Source of the DNA: Roseiarcus sp963717215
GTDB taxonomy: Bacteria; Pseudomonadota; Alphaproteobacteria; Rhizobiales; Beijerinckiaceae
Direction: 5' to 3'
DNA length: 64,000 nucleotides
Assembly (NCBI GenBank): GCA_963717215.1
Contig: CAVQVS010000009.1
Location: 186,001 to 250,000 of the forward strand
Shown here piece by piece: positions 53,166 to 62,927 of this stretch. The translations under genes were made by a program, and so were the position numbers. Each line of letters starts with the position of its first letter. Within the stretch, counting starts at the first letter, position 1. Below the pieces are notes generated by a model that searched no databases, was not told the origin of the DNA, and saw nothing but the letters and a program-made list of their open reading frames with translations.

Positions 53166-54595
53166 GGCGAAAGAGTTCTTTGCTGCATTCAAAGCTGGCA
53201 AGATGAGCCGGCGCGAACTGATGAGCGGCGCCGCGAAGCTGGGCGTCAGCGCCGCGACCGCCAATTTCCTGTTCAACGCCGCCGCGACTGCAGGCGCTCG
53301 CGGCCGATTTCGACTGGAAAAAATTCAACGGCACGAAGCTTCACCTGCTCCTGAACAAGCACCCTTACGCCGACGCGATGATCGCGGACCTCGACAATTT
53401 CAAGAGTCTGACGGGCATGGACGTCACCTACGACATCTTCCCGGAGGACGTTTACTTCGACAAGGTGACAGCCGCGCTCTCGTCGAAGTCGAGCCAGTAC
53501 GACGCCTTCATGACCGGCGCCTACATGACCTGGACCTACGGGCCGGCAGGCTGGATCGAAGACCTCAACACGTGGATCAAGGATCCGACCAAGACCAATC
53601 CGAAATACGATTGGGAAGACGTGCAGCCGGGCTTGAGGGCGTCCACCGCATGGAACGGCGTGCCCGGCGCCGCTCTCGGATCGGCTGACGCCAAGCAATG
53701 GTGCATACCGTGGGGCTTCGAGCTCAACTCGACCACATATAACCGGAAGATGTACGACAAGGCTGGCGTGAAGCCGGCCAACAATCTTCCCGAACTCCTC
53801 GAGACCGCAGCCAAGCTGACCAAGGATCTGGGTGGCCCGTACGGCATCGGCGTTCGCGGCTCACGCTCCTGGGCGACGATCCATCCCGGTTTCCTGTCCG
53901 GCTATTCCAACTATGGGCAGCGCGACTTCACCGTCACCGACGGCAAACTGAAGGCTGCGATGAACACCGCCGAGTCCAAGGCGTTCCACAAGATGTGGGT
54001 CAAGATGATCCAGGATTCGGGGCCGAAGAACTGGTCGACCTACACCTGGTATCAGGTCGGGACCGACCTCGGCGCCGGCGCGTCGGCGACGATCTTCGAC
54101 GCCGACATTCTCGGCTATTTCATGGATGGCGGCGACAACAAGGAGAAGGGCAACCTCGGTTTCCACGCCTTCGCGGCCAATCCCGAAGCCAAGGCTCCGA
54201 CGCCGAACGTGTGGATCTGGTCTCTGGCCATGAACACCGCCGGCAAACAGAAGGACGCCGCCTGGTATTGGATGCAATGGGCGTCGTCGACCGAGCACGA
54301 TCTGTTCGGCGCGCGCAAGATGGACTTCGTCAATCCCGTCCGCACCTCCGTCTGGAAGGACGACGAGTTCCGCAACCGGATCGACAAGTCCTACAGCGGC
54401 TACCTCGCGCAATACGACGCGTCGGCGCCGGGCGCCCGCATCTACTTCACGCCGCAGCCCCTGTTCTTCGACGTCACCACGCAATGGGCGGAGACGTTGC
54501 AGAAGATGGTCGCGAAGGAAACGCCCGTCGACGAAGGGCTCGATCAGCTGGCTGCGTCCATCGACAAGCAGCTCAAGGACGCAGGCCTCGGCTGA
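53155..54595 (+). pseudogene. Tat-exported ABC transporter substrate-binding protein (family 1), frameshifted
   Basis: A periplasmic solute-binding protein. ATG at 53155 has AAGGAGGAAG just upstream. Residues 17-22 are MSRREL, a twin-arginine signal, so it is likely exported folded. One extra G near 53295 shifts the frame; corrected text reads GALAADFDWKKFNGTKLHLLL and continues in the long frame to the stop. Features such as LDNFKSLTGMDVTYDIFPED and NSTTYNRKMYDKAGVKPANN are typical of sugar/polyol-binding proteins. Corrected length about 479 residues. It overlaps the regulator end and precedes two permeases. Confidence 0.87.
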
Positions 54596-54713
54596 GCAGG
54601 CGATCAAATCGCGTGCGCGCGGGTCAAAGTTCAAAACCCGCGCGCCGCGGATCGCCAAGCTCGGCGCATGTCCGGGATGATCAGGGTCAGGGATCGCAGG
54701 TAAGGTTTGTTTT

Positions 54714-55634
54714 GTGACTGACGCTGCAGTCAAGCACGCCGGCGCGCCAGTGCGTCGGCGGACCAACTATCTGCCGTACCTGCTCAGCCTGCCGGCGCTG
54801 CTCGTCTGCATCGGGATTCTGATTCCCTTCGTCACCGCTGTCTATTATTCCCTGCAGCGTTACCGTCTGAACCTGCCGGCGATGCGCGGGTTCATCTGGT
54901 TCCAGAACTACATCAACTTTTTCACCGACAGCGAATTCTGGCACACCGTCCAGGTATCGCTCGAATATACGGTGCTGACGGTCGGGGTCGAGCTCGTGTT
55001 CGGCCTGGGCATCGCAATGCTTCTGCAGAAGCGGACCCGGATCAACAACATCGTCTCGATCCTGCTTCTTCTGCCTCTCATGACGGCGCCGGCGATCGCC
55101 GCGCTCATGTGGAAGCTGATGACCAACCCGAACTTCGGCGTCCTCTCTTATTTTGTGCAGCTTCTCGGCTTCAACAATTTCAAATGGGCGTCCGATCCAA
55201 GCACCGCTTTGTTCACCGTCGTGCTCGTCGACGTCTGGGTCTACACGCCCTTCATCATGATTTTGCTTCTCGCCGGCTTGCGCTCCCTGCCGACGCAGCC
55301 GTTCGAAGCCGCCGCGCTCGATGGCGTTCCGAGGCGGTTCGTCTTCTTTCGGATCACCTTGCCGATGCTGACGCCCTACATCATCACGGCTGCGCTGTTC
55401 CGGATGCTCGATTCGATCCAGCAATTCGACATCATCTATCCGATGACCCAGGGCGGCCCTGGAGACACCCTGCTTGTCTTCCAGGTGCGCGCCTATCTCG
55501 AATTCTACCAATATACGAACGTGGGCAAGTCCGCCGCGCTTTTGATCATCCTGTGGGCGGTGACCTATGCGCTGTCGAACGTCTTCATCAAACAATGGCT
55601 GAAACTGCGCGAACGCGCGCGCGGACTGGCGTAG
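54714..55634 (+). CDS. ABC transporter permease (MalF/UgpA-type)
   Basis: A 306-residue inner-membrane permease from a GTG at 54714. About six transmembrane segments: LPYLLSLPALLVCIGILIPF, VELVFGLGIAMLLQ, ILLLLPLMTAPAIAALMW and later VDVWVYTPFIMILLLAGLRSL, with the EAA loop EAAALDGVPRRFVFFRITLPML contacting an ATPase. It pairs with the second permease 12 bases downstream. Its gene lies 118 bases after the substrate-binding protein gene. Family resemblance is to sugar-alcohol and glycerol-phosphate importers. Confidence 0.93.
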   Translation: MTDAAVKHAGAPVRRRTNYLPYLLSLPALLVCIGILIPFVTAVYYSLQRYRLNLPAMRGFIWFQNYINFFTDSEFWHTVQVSLEYTVLTVGVELVFGLGIAMLLQKRTRINNIVSILLLLPLMTAPAIAALMWKLMTNPNFGVLSYFVQLLGFNNFKWASDPSTALFTVVLVDVWVYTPFIMILLLAGLRSLPTQPFEAAALDGVPRRFVFFRITLPMLTPYIITAALFRMLDSIQQFDIIYPMTQGGPGDTLLVFQVRAYLEFYQYTNVGKSAALLIILWAVTYALSNVFIKQWLKLRERARGLA

Positions 55635-55646
55635 GAGGAGGGGACT

Positions 55647-56504
55647 GTGGAGCATATGTCTCTTCTCGAGCGCGTCGTGCGGGGCGTCCTGATCGTCCTC
55701 ATCGTCCTCTTCTTCCTGTTTCCGATCTTCTGGATCTTCCTCATGTCCTTCCAGACCAATGAGGATATCCTGCGCATCCCGCCGAGCCTCTTCTTCACGC
55801 CGACGCTCTCCAACTATTCGGCGCTGATCACGGGCAAACTCGTTTCGACCGCGGGAACGCTCGACATCGCGTTCATGAAAAATCTCTGGAACAGCGTGCT
55901 TCTCTCGACGGCGTCTGTCGTGATCGCGCTCATTCTTGGCGTTCCCGCGGCTTATGCCTTCGCGCGCTTCAAGTTTCGTCTGGGCGAAGACATCGCCTTC
56001 ACCCTCCTGTCATTCCGCTTCGCGCCGCCGCTGCTCGTGCTCTTGCCCCTGTCGCTTTATTTCCAGCAGCTGGGGCTGACCGACACTTACATCGGCCTCA
56101 TCTGGGTCTATCAGCTGATCGCGCTGCCGCTCATCCTGTGGATCGTGCGCGGCTATTTCGAGGATCTCTCCCCGGACATTGAATACGCCTATCGCGTTGC
56201 CGGTCATTCGTGGTGGCGCACGTTCACCCGCATCGCCATTCCGCTGGCGGGTCCTGGAATCGCGGCCGCCGGGCTCCTGGCTTTCATTTTCTGCTGGAAC
56301 AACTTCGTTTTTGCGCTCATTTTGGCGTCCGCCGACAAACAACCGGTCACGGTCGGCGCGCTCGCCTTTGTGACCGCTTCCGGCATTCAATATGGACAGA
56401 TCGCCGCGGCCATCGTGCTTTCCGTAACCCCGACGCTCGCGCTTGCGCTCTATGCCCAACGCTATCTCGTCGAGGGTCTCTCGCTCGGCGCGGTGAAGGG
56501 CTAA
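55647..56504 (+). CDS. ABC transporter permease (MalG/UgpE-type)
   Basis: A 285-residue permease from a GTG at 55647. Segments such as VLIVLIVLFFLFPIFWIFLMSF, SVVIALILGVPAAYAFARF and LLVLLPLSLYFQQLGLTD are typical of the second permease of carbohydrate importers. The coupling EAA region is IEYAYRVAGHSWWRTFTRI, somewhat altered from the standard EAAxxDG. It ends with YAQRYLVEGLSLGAVKG, the common C-terminus. The ATPase gene follows after two bases. Confidence 0.93.
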   Translation: MEHMSLLERVVRGVLIVLIVLFFLFPIFWIFLMSFQTNEDILRIPPSLFFTPTLSNYSALITGKLVSTAGTLDIAFMKNLWNSVLLSTASVVIALILGVPAAYAFARFKFRLGEDIAFTLLSFRFAPPLLVLLPLSLYFQQLGLTDTYIGLIWVYQLIALPLILWIVRGYFEDLSPDIEYAYRVAGHSWWRTFTRIAIPLAGPGIAAAGLLAFIFCWNNFVFALILASADKQPVTVGALAFVTASGIQYGQIAAAIVLSVTPTLALALYAQRYLVEGLSLGAVKG

Positions 56505-56506
56505 GC

Positions 56507-57603
56507 ATGGCCAATCTCGAGATCCGCTCGGTCAGCAAGGAATTCAAGACGGGCAAGGTGCTCGATCGCGTTTCGCTTGCGGCCGACAATGGCGAGATCG
56601 TCGCGGTTTTTGGGCCGTCAGGATCGGGGAAGACTGTGCTTCTCCGGCTCATCGCCGGCGTCGAGCAGCCGGACGAGGGGAGCATCTTTCTCGGCGGGCG
56701 CGATGTCACCGACCAGGCGCCCGAGACGCGCGGCGTAGGCATGGCGTTTCAGAACTTCGCGCTCTTTCCCCACATGTCCGCGTTCGACAACGTGGCGAGC
56801 GCGCTGACGGCGCACAATGTTCCTCGAGACGTCATTCGTGCGAAGGTCGAGAAGGTCGCAGCGCTTTTGAAGATCGAGCACGTTCTCCAGCACGCGCCGC
56901 GCGAATTGTCCAACGGCCAGAAGCAGCGCACGGCCCTGGCGAGGGCGTTGGTGGCGGAACCCAAAATCCTGCTGCTCGATGATCCGCTGCGCAACGTCGA
57001 CGCCAAATTGCGCTACGAGATGCGCCTGGAACTGCCTTCTCTGCTCAAGGCGTCCGGGTCGACGGTTCTCTACGTCACTCAGGACTACAAGGAGGCAATG
57101 GCCCTTGGCGACAGGATCGCGGTGCTGTCAGACCGGGACTTCGCGCAGGTCGCGCGGCCTGCGGAGATTTATCGAACGCCCGCGACGCTCAACGTCGCGA
57201 GCCTGTTCGGAGATCCGACGATTAACCTGATCCCTGTCGAGCCGCTCGCTTCATCCGACTGGACTGAAGATCGCAATCGGCGGCGCCGCGTTGTCGCTGC
57301 CCGTCGGTTATCGCCACATGGCGGGGAAACCCTGCGTTCTCGGGTTGCGCGCGGAAAATATCATCGTCGAAGACATATGCATCGCCTGAAAGCATTCCGG
57401 TTGAAGTGGTCGCAGTGACGCCGCTTAACGAGCGAACCCTCCTTCTTCTCCGCACCGACGACGGTCGCGAAATTCTTGCGTCCGAGGCAGGGACGAACGA
57501 GGCCCCGCGCAGGCACGGGTCCGCTTTCGCTCGATTTGACGCCGAAGCTGTTCTCCTCTTCGACCCCGCCGGCGGTCGCCGCATCGCTCCTCAGTCAGCG
57601 TGA
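56507..57603 (+). pseudogene. ABC transporter ATPase 1, degenerate NBD, two frameshifts
   Basis: A MalK/UgpC-like ATPase whose catalytic machinery looks weakened: Walker A GPSGSGKT (36-43) is intact, but the signature is LSNGQKQR (134-141), Walker B ends LLLDDP with Asp159 in place of Glu, and the H-loop reads YVTQDYKEA with Gln192 in place of His. Frameshifts near 57258 and 57375 split the C-terminal regulatory domain; correction yields LKIAIGGAALSLPVGYRHM, GLRAENIIVE and SPESIPVEVVAVTPLNERTL. The corrected protein is about 365 residues. It likely pairs with the more intact ATPase encoded next in a heterodimer. Confidence 0.87.
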
Positions 57604-57608
57604 GAGCC

Positions 57609-58733
57609 ATGTCCGAGGCCGCTCTCTCGATCAAAAGCGTCGACAAGATCTACGAGGGACGGGGCAAAGGCCCCGTCCATGCGGTGAAGAACCTCGACAT
57701 GGACGTGCAACGAGGCGAGATCGTCGCGCTGCTGGGGTCATCCGGGTGCGGCAAGACCTCGACCTTGCGCATGATCGCCGGCTTCGAGGAGGTTACCCGC
57801 GGGGACATCGTGCTGGAAGGCCGGCGCGTCAATCAAACGCCGCCGGCGCGCCGAAAGGTCGCGATGGCCTTTGAAGGCTATTCCCTCTACCCGCCGCTCA
57901 CTGTCCGCGACAATATCGCCTTCGCGTTGAAGAGCGTGCGCATGTCCGCACAAGATGCGCAGAGATCGGTGGCGGACGTCGCGCGCATCCTGGAGATCGA
58001 GGGGATCCTCGATCGATATCCAAGTTCGATTTCGGGCGGAGAGCAGCAGCGCGCAAGTCTCGCTCGCGCGCTCGTGCGCCAGGCCGATCTCTATCTCCTG
58101 GACGAACCCATGGGCCAACTCGAGCCACGGCTGCGCGCCGTCTTGCGCGGTCGGCTGAAGAGCCTCTTGGTCGATCGTCGCATGACCGCGATTTTTGTCA
58201 CTCACGACCAGACCGAGGCCAATGCGCTCGCCGATCGCGTCGCGGTCATGGAAGGCGGCGTGCTGCAACAATTCGCGAGCCAAAAGGATTTGCGCGAAAG
58301 GCCGGCCAATCTGTATGTCGCCACGTTTGTGGGCGAACCGCCTATGAATGTCTTTGAGGCCAAAGTGTCAAACGGCGATCGCGTTCAATTCGCTATCGAG
58401 AACGGGCCGACCCTTGTCTTTTCGGATAACGAGGTGTCCCCAAAGGTTCGTGGCGCGATTGGACGACGCGAGAGAGTCGTAATCGGCGTTCGCCCCCACG
58501 CCGTCAGATTGGGGGTCGGCTCTGACGACGCCCGCATCGTTTCCAATCAATGGCTGGGCGACCAGAGCCATTTGGCGATGGAGGTCGCCGGTAAACTCAT
58601 GGTCGCCGTTTCGCACGCGCCGATCTCGGCCAAGGTCGGGGAAAGTCTGCGGTTTGGCGTCTCCGCGTCGGATCTGCATGTGTTCGACGTCAGTACCTCG
58701 GCGGCTTTATCGCACGGGCTGGAGGCGGCATGA
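57609..58733 (+). CDS. ABC transporter ATPase 2 (active NBD)
   Basis: A 374-residue ATPase. Walker A is GSSGCGKTS, signature SISGGEQQRASLARAL, Walker B LYLLDEPMG with the catalytic Glu, and H-loop FVTHDQTEA with His. The Q-loop is MAFEGYSLYPPL, with Glu where Gln is usual. The C-terminal part is an OB-like regulatory domain (GVRPHAVRLGVGSDDARIV). It begins either at ATG 57609 or a GTG at 57600 overlapping the preceding stop. With the degenerate ATPase 1 it would give an asymmetric importer with one working ATP site per pair. Confidence 0.9.
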   Translation: MSEAALSIKSVDKIYEGRGKGPVHAVKNLDMDVQRGEIVALLGSSGCGKTSTLRMIAGFEEVTRGDIVLEGRRVNQTPPARRKVAMAFEGYSLYPPLTVRDNIAFALKSVRMSAQDAQRSVADVARILEIEGILDRYPSSISGGEQQRASLARALVRQADLYLLDEPMGQLEPRLRAVLRGRLKSLLVDRRMTAIFVTHDQTEANALADRVAVMEGGVLQQFASQKDLRERPANLYVATFVGEPPMNVFEAKVSNGDRVQFAIENGPTLVFSDNEVSPKVRGAIGRRERVVIGVRPHAVRLGVGSDDARIVSNQWLGDQSHLAMEVAGKLMVAVSHAPISAKVGESLRFGVSASDLHVFDVSTSAALSHGLEAA

Positions 58734-58770
58734 GCTCCGCCGACCGCGCCCCACACGCGCAGTCTCGCCG

Positions 58771-60338
58771 ATGACTCGCGACATCCTCGTAGGGATCGAC
58801 GCGGGCACCTCCGTCATCAAGGCGGTCGCGTTTTCGTTTGCCGGGGAACAGATCGCGGTCGCCGCGCGGCCGAATGTCTATCAGACGCTTGGCGGGGGTC
58901 AGGTCGAGCAAGACATGCATCGAACCTGGGCCGATTGCGCCGCGACATTGCGGGAACTCACTGAACGCATTCCTGGACCTCGCGCGCCGCGTCGCCGCTC
59001 TCGCCGTGACCGCGCAGGGCGACGGGACTTGGCTGATTGATGCCGACGGCGAACCGGTCGGCGGGGGACTGCTGTGGCTCGATTCCCGCGCAGCCAGCCT
59101 AGCCTCGGAGTACCTGAAAACCGAAGCGTACCGCGAGCATTACGCCCGCACCGGCTCAGGTCTCAACGCCTGCATGGCTTCGGCCCAGCTTGCGTGGATG
59201 AAGCGGTGGCAGCCGGAACGGATCGCGCGCGCCGCGACCTGCTTTCACTGCAAGGACTGGCTCTATTTCAAGCTGACCGGCGCCCGCATGACATGTCCGG
59301 CCGAGGGCAATTTCACCTTCGGCAACTACCGCACCCGGGCATACGAACCCTCGATCCTTGAAGGCATGGGGATCGCCGATTGCGCGCGCCTGCTGACGCC
59401 AATGATCGACGGCGTGAGCGAGGCAGGAAAGCTCACGGCGTCCGCCGCTGCCGAGACGCTGCTGCCCGAGGGCCTGCCAGTGTCGCTTGCTTACCTTGAC
59501 GTGGTGTGCACCGCGCTTGGAGGCGGACTTTGCGATTCCGTCGCGGAGGTCGGCGTCTCGGTTCTCGGCTCGACGGGCATGCACATGCGTTATGTTCCAA
59601 CGCCCGAGGATGTGCGGCTGAACGAAGAGCGGTCCGGCTACACGATGTGCCTGCCAGTCGAGCGTGCATGCTCTTCGATGCAGTCCAATATGGCGGCCAC
59701 CCTCAACATTGATTGGCTGATGGACATGGCCCGCGAAGCCGCGGACATGGCCGGCGCCAAGACGAACTCGGGCGGCGCTTCTTTCTGGATTGGACGAGAG
59801 AGTTCTTGGCGCTGACCCGGGCCAGGCCGTGTACCACCCTTACATTTTCGAGGCTGGCGAGCGCGGTCCTTTCCTCAATCCTGACGCGCGGGCGCAGTTC
59901 AGCGGCCTCTCGACGCAGACGACTTTCGCGGGCCTCGCGCGTGCGGTCTTTGAAGGCCTCGCCTTCGCGACGCGCGACTGCTACCTCGCTTCCGGCTCGA
60001 TCCCGAGCGAAGTCAGGTTGGGCGGAGGCGCGGCGCGATCGAAGGCGATGCGGGCCATTCTCGCTGCGGTGCTCAACGCGAACGTTCGGACGCTCACGCG
60101 CGAGGAGCTTGGCGCTTCCGGCGCCGCGATGATGGCCGCGGTCAACATCGGTGCGTATCGGAACATGAATGCGTGCGCCGACGCGTGGGTCGCTCCGTTC
60201 CTCGATAAGGTGACTGTCCCCGACCCGCAGCTGAGCGCCTATTACGCGAAGCTTTATCCGATCTACCGAACCATCAGAGCGGCCATGTCGCCGGCTTGGG
60301 ATCATTTGGGCCGGCTCAGACAGGAGTATGCGGCGTGA
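58771..60338 (+). pseudogene. FGGY-family polyol/sugar kinase (EryA-like), two frameshifts
   Basis: An ATP-dependent carbohydrate kinase. ILVGIDAGTSVIKAVAFSF is the first phosphate-loop motif, AVTAQGDGTWLIDADGEP the next, and GSTGMHMRY with QSNMAATLNIDWL follow. The end has GGGAARSKAMRAILAAVLNANV, the adenosine motif. A +1 base near 58977 (correct join RIPDLARRVAALAVTAQGDG) and another near 59778 (join into LDERVLGADPGQAVYHPY) interrupt it. Corrected length about 521 residues, as in erythritol kinases. It phosphorylates the imported polyol; the identity is inferred from the locus. The stop overlaps the next start (GTGA). Confidence 0.87.
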
Positions 60339-61396
60339 GCAAGGACGTCGAGCGCCAAAGACCGATCATATCGATCATGGGCGACCGTTTCATGCTGCCG
60401 TCCATGTTCGAGCAGGCGATCCGAGAGAAGTGCGGAGAAGAGCCCGAGATCAGATCCCACGAAATGCCGTGGCCGGATGAACCGATGGAGCACGGCTACG
60501 CCGAGGCGGGAATGGAGGGGCTAAAGGAATATCAGGGGACGGCCGATGAGGTGGTGGCGCATATGGATGGCGCCGAGATCGCCGTCACCCATCTCGCTCC
60601 CTTTTCTGCCGGCGTGATTGAACGGTTGCCTGAGTTGAAGCTGATTGCCGTCTCCCGAGGGGGCCCTGTCAACATCGACATGGCGGCGGCGCGGAAGCGG
60701 AAGATTCGTGTCGTCAACACGCCGGGCCGGAACGCGTCCGCGGTCGCTGAATTCGCGATAGGCGCAATCCTGGCCGAGACTCGGCTTATTACGAGAGGAC
60801 ATGAAAGTCTGCGTCGCGGCGAATGGCGGGGCGATCTTTATCGCGCTGATCTACCGGCGAGGAACTGTCGGAAATGACAGTCGGCGTGATCGGCTACGGG
60901 CATATCGGGACCAAGGTCGTGCGCATCCTCAAAGCGTTCGGATGCCGCATTCTCGTCTGCGACCCTTACGTTCAGCTTTCAGCCGATGACCTGCGCGACG
61001 AGGTCGTTCAAGTCTCGCTCGATCGGCTTTTGCGCGAGAGCGACGTGGTGACGTTACATGCGCGCGTGACGGACGAGACGCGCGGATTTATTGGCCAAGC
61101 ACAATTCGAGCAAATGAAGCCCGGCGCGTATTTCGTGAATACGGCGCGGGGGCCGATGGTCGACTACGACGCGCTCACAGAGGCGCTCAAGACGCGGCAT
61201 TTGCGCGGCGCCGCTCTAGAAACCTTCGCGGTCGAGCCGGCGCCCCCCAATTTGGAATTGCTTCAGCTCGATAACGTCACTGTTGACTCCTCATATCGCA
61301 GGCGCGTCAGTAAAAACCGTAAAGATCGCCGCCGCGGCCGCGGCTGAGGAAGTTCGCCGATACCTCGCAGGGGAAGGTCCCCTTAATCCTTGTTGA
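60335..61396 (+). pseudogene. D-isomer 2-hydroxyacid dehydrogenase, two frameshifts
   Basis: An NAD-dependent 2-hydroxyacid dehydrogenase of the phosphoglycerate dehydrogenase type, from a GTG at 60335. The N-terminal part includes LKLIAVSRGGPVNIDMAAA and VNTPGRNASAVAEFAIGAIL; the nucleotide-binding motif GVIGYGHIGTKVVRIL sits in the second part; the active-site Arg, Glu and His lie in FVNTARGPMVD, LETFAVEP and TPHIAGASVKTV. One missing base near 60852 and one extra near 61281 break the frame; both corrections restore expected text. Corrected length about 354 residues. It probably oxidises or reduces a sugar acid in the same pathway. Confidence 0.85.
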
Positions 61397-61412
61397 GCCG
61401 CTCCCATACGGA

Positions 61413-62927
61413 ATGACCCGAGACCTTGGCCAGTTCGACCTGATTGTCGTTGGCGGCGGCGTCAATGGAGCCGGAATCGCTCGCGACGCTGTGGGCCGCG
61501 GCCTCTCGGTGCTGTTATGCGAGAAGGACGATCTCGCGCAGGGCACCTCCTCCCGGTCGGGCAAGCTTGTTCACGGCGGGTTGCGCTATCTTGAATATTA
61601 TGAGTTTCGCCTCGTCCGCGAGGCGCTGATCGAGCGGGAGGTTCTGCTTCGCGCCGCGCCTCATATCATCTGGCCGATGCGATTCGTCCTGCCTCACAGC
61701 CCGGAGCAACGCCCGGCTTGGATGGTTAGGGCAGGCCTGTTTCTTTACGATCACTTGGGCGGTCGTAAGATCCTGCCGCCGACGCGAAGCCTCGACCTCG
61801 AAAGGGCGCCCGAGGGCGAGCCCTTGCGCAAGAATTTCGGCCGCGCCTTCGAGTACTCGGACTGCTGGGTGGACGATGCGCGGCTGGTTGTCCTGAACGC
61901 CCTCGACGTCCGCAAACGCGGCGGCACAGTATTGACGAGGACACCGCTCACATCGGCGCGACGCGTCGCCGACACATGGCGCGTCGATCTGCGAAGCGCG
62001 AGAGACGGGAGCATTCTGCAGGCGACTGGAAAGATTCTTGTCAATGCTGCGGGCCCCTGGGTCGAGGACGTTCTGCATCGAGCGGGACGCAACGCTGCGA
62101 GCCGTGTACGGCTCGTCAAGGGCAGCCATATTGTCACGCGCAAGTTCTGGAACGGCGATCAAGCCTATCTGCTACAGAGCAGCGACAAGCGCGTGATTTT
62201 TGTCAATCCCTACGAGGGTGATCTCGCTCTGATCGGAACCACGGACATTCCCTTCGAAGGGCGAGCCGAGGACGTTCGCATCGAGACGAGCGAAGTCGAA
62301 TATCTTCTCTCCGTGGTCGACCGTTACTTCACAGGCGCCCCCAAGATCGGCGACGTCGTCGACTCGTTTTCCGGCGTCCGCCCCCTGTTCGACGACAAAT
62401 CAGCCAATCCGAGCGCCGTCACTCGTGACTACGTCTTCGATGTCGAAGCGTCGCCAGGGCAAGCCCCGATGCTCTCCGTCTTCGGCGGCAAAATCACAAC
62501 TTATCGTAGACTTGCTGAGCACGCGTTGGAGAAGCTTTCTCCTTACCTGCCACAGATGTCCGGTGCGTGGACAGAGCGCGCGGCGCTGCCGGGAGGAGAC
62601 ATTCCTGGCGCCGACTTTTCTTTCTTTCTAAAGGAGCTTCGTCAGCGGCGCCCTTGGCTTCCACCCGAAGTCGCGCACGGCTATGCCCGGCGATATGGAA
62701 CAAGAGTAGAAAACTTGCTGGACGACGCCAGGTCAATCAGCGACCTCGGGCGTTCGTTCGGTGGGACGCTTTATGAGCGCGAGGCCCGCTTCCTTGCGGA
62801 AGAAGAGTGGGCGACCGAGGCCGAAGATATTCTTGAGCGGCGAACGAAACATGCGTTGCATCTCACGGGCAAGGAGCGCGCAGAGTTTAGCGCTTGGTTT
62901 CAAATGCTGACGCGGCATCCAGTCTGA
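61413..62927 (+). CDS. Glycerol-3-phosphate dehydrogenase-like FAD enzyme (GlpD/EryB-like)
   Basis: A 504-residue membrane-associated flavoprotein. FDLIVVGGGVNGAGIARDAVGRGL is the FAD site, SSRSGKLVHGGLRYLEYYEF the GlpD signature, INFVNP-like FVNPYEGDLALIGTTD the second sugar-phosphate region and SVFGGKITTYRRLAEHAL the C-terminal core. It would oxidise a polyol phosphate (glycerol-3-phosphate or erythritol-4-phosphate) and pass electrons to quinone. EryB of Brucella and Sinorhizobium is such an enzyme and acts after the kinase EryA. It starts 17 bases after the dehydrogenase and overlaps the aldolase start (ATGA). Confidence 0.9.
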   Translation: MTRDLGQFDLIVVGGGVNGAGIARDAVGRGLSVLLCEKDDLAQGTSSRSGKLVHGGLRYLEYYEFRLVREALIEREVLLRAAPHIIWPMRFVLPHSPEQRPAWMVRAGLFLYDHLGGRKILPPTRSLDLERAPEGEPLRKNFGRAFEYSDCWVDDARLVVLNALDVRKRGGTVLTRTPLTSARRVADTWRVDLRSARDGSILQATGKILVNAAGPWVEDVLHRAGRNAASRVRLVKGSHIVTRKFWNGDQAYLLQSSDKRVIFVNPYEGDLALIGTTDIPFEGRAEDVRIETSEVEYLLSVVDRYFTGAPKIGDVVDSFSGVRPLFDDKSANPSAVTRDYVFDVEASPGQAPMLSVFGGKITTYRRLAEHALEKLSPYLPQMSGAWTERAALPGGDIPGADFSFFLKELRQRRPWLPPEVAHGYARRYGTRVENLLDDARSISDLGRSFGGTLYEREARFLAEEEWATEAEDILERRTKHALHLTGKERAEFSAWFQMLTRHPV

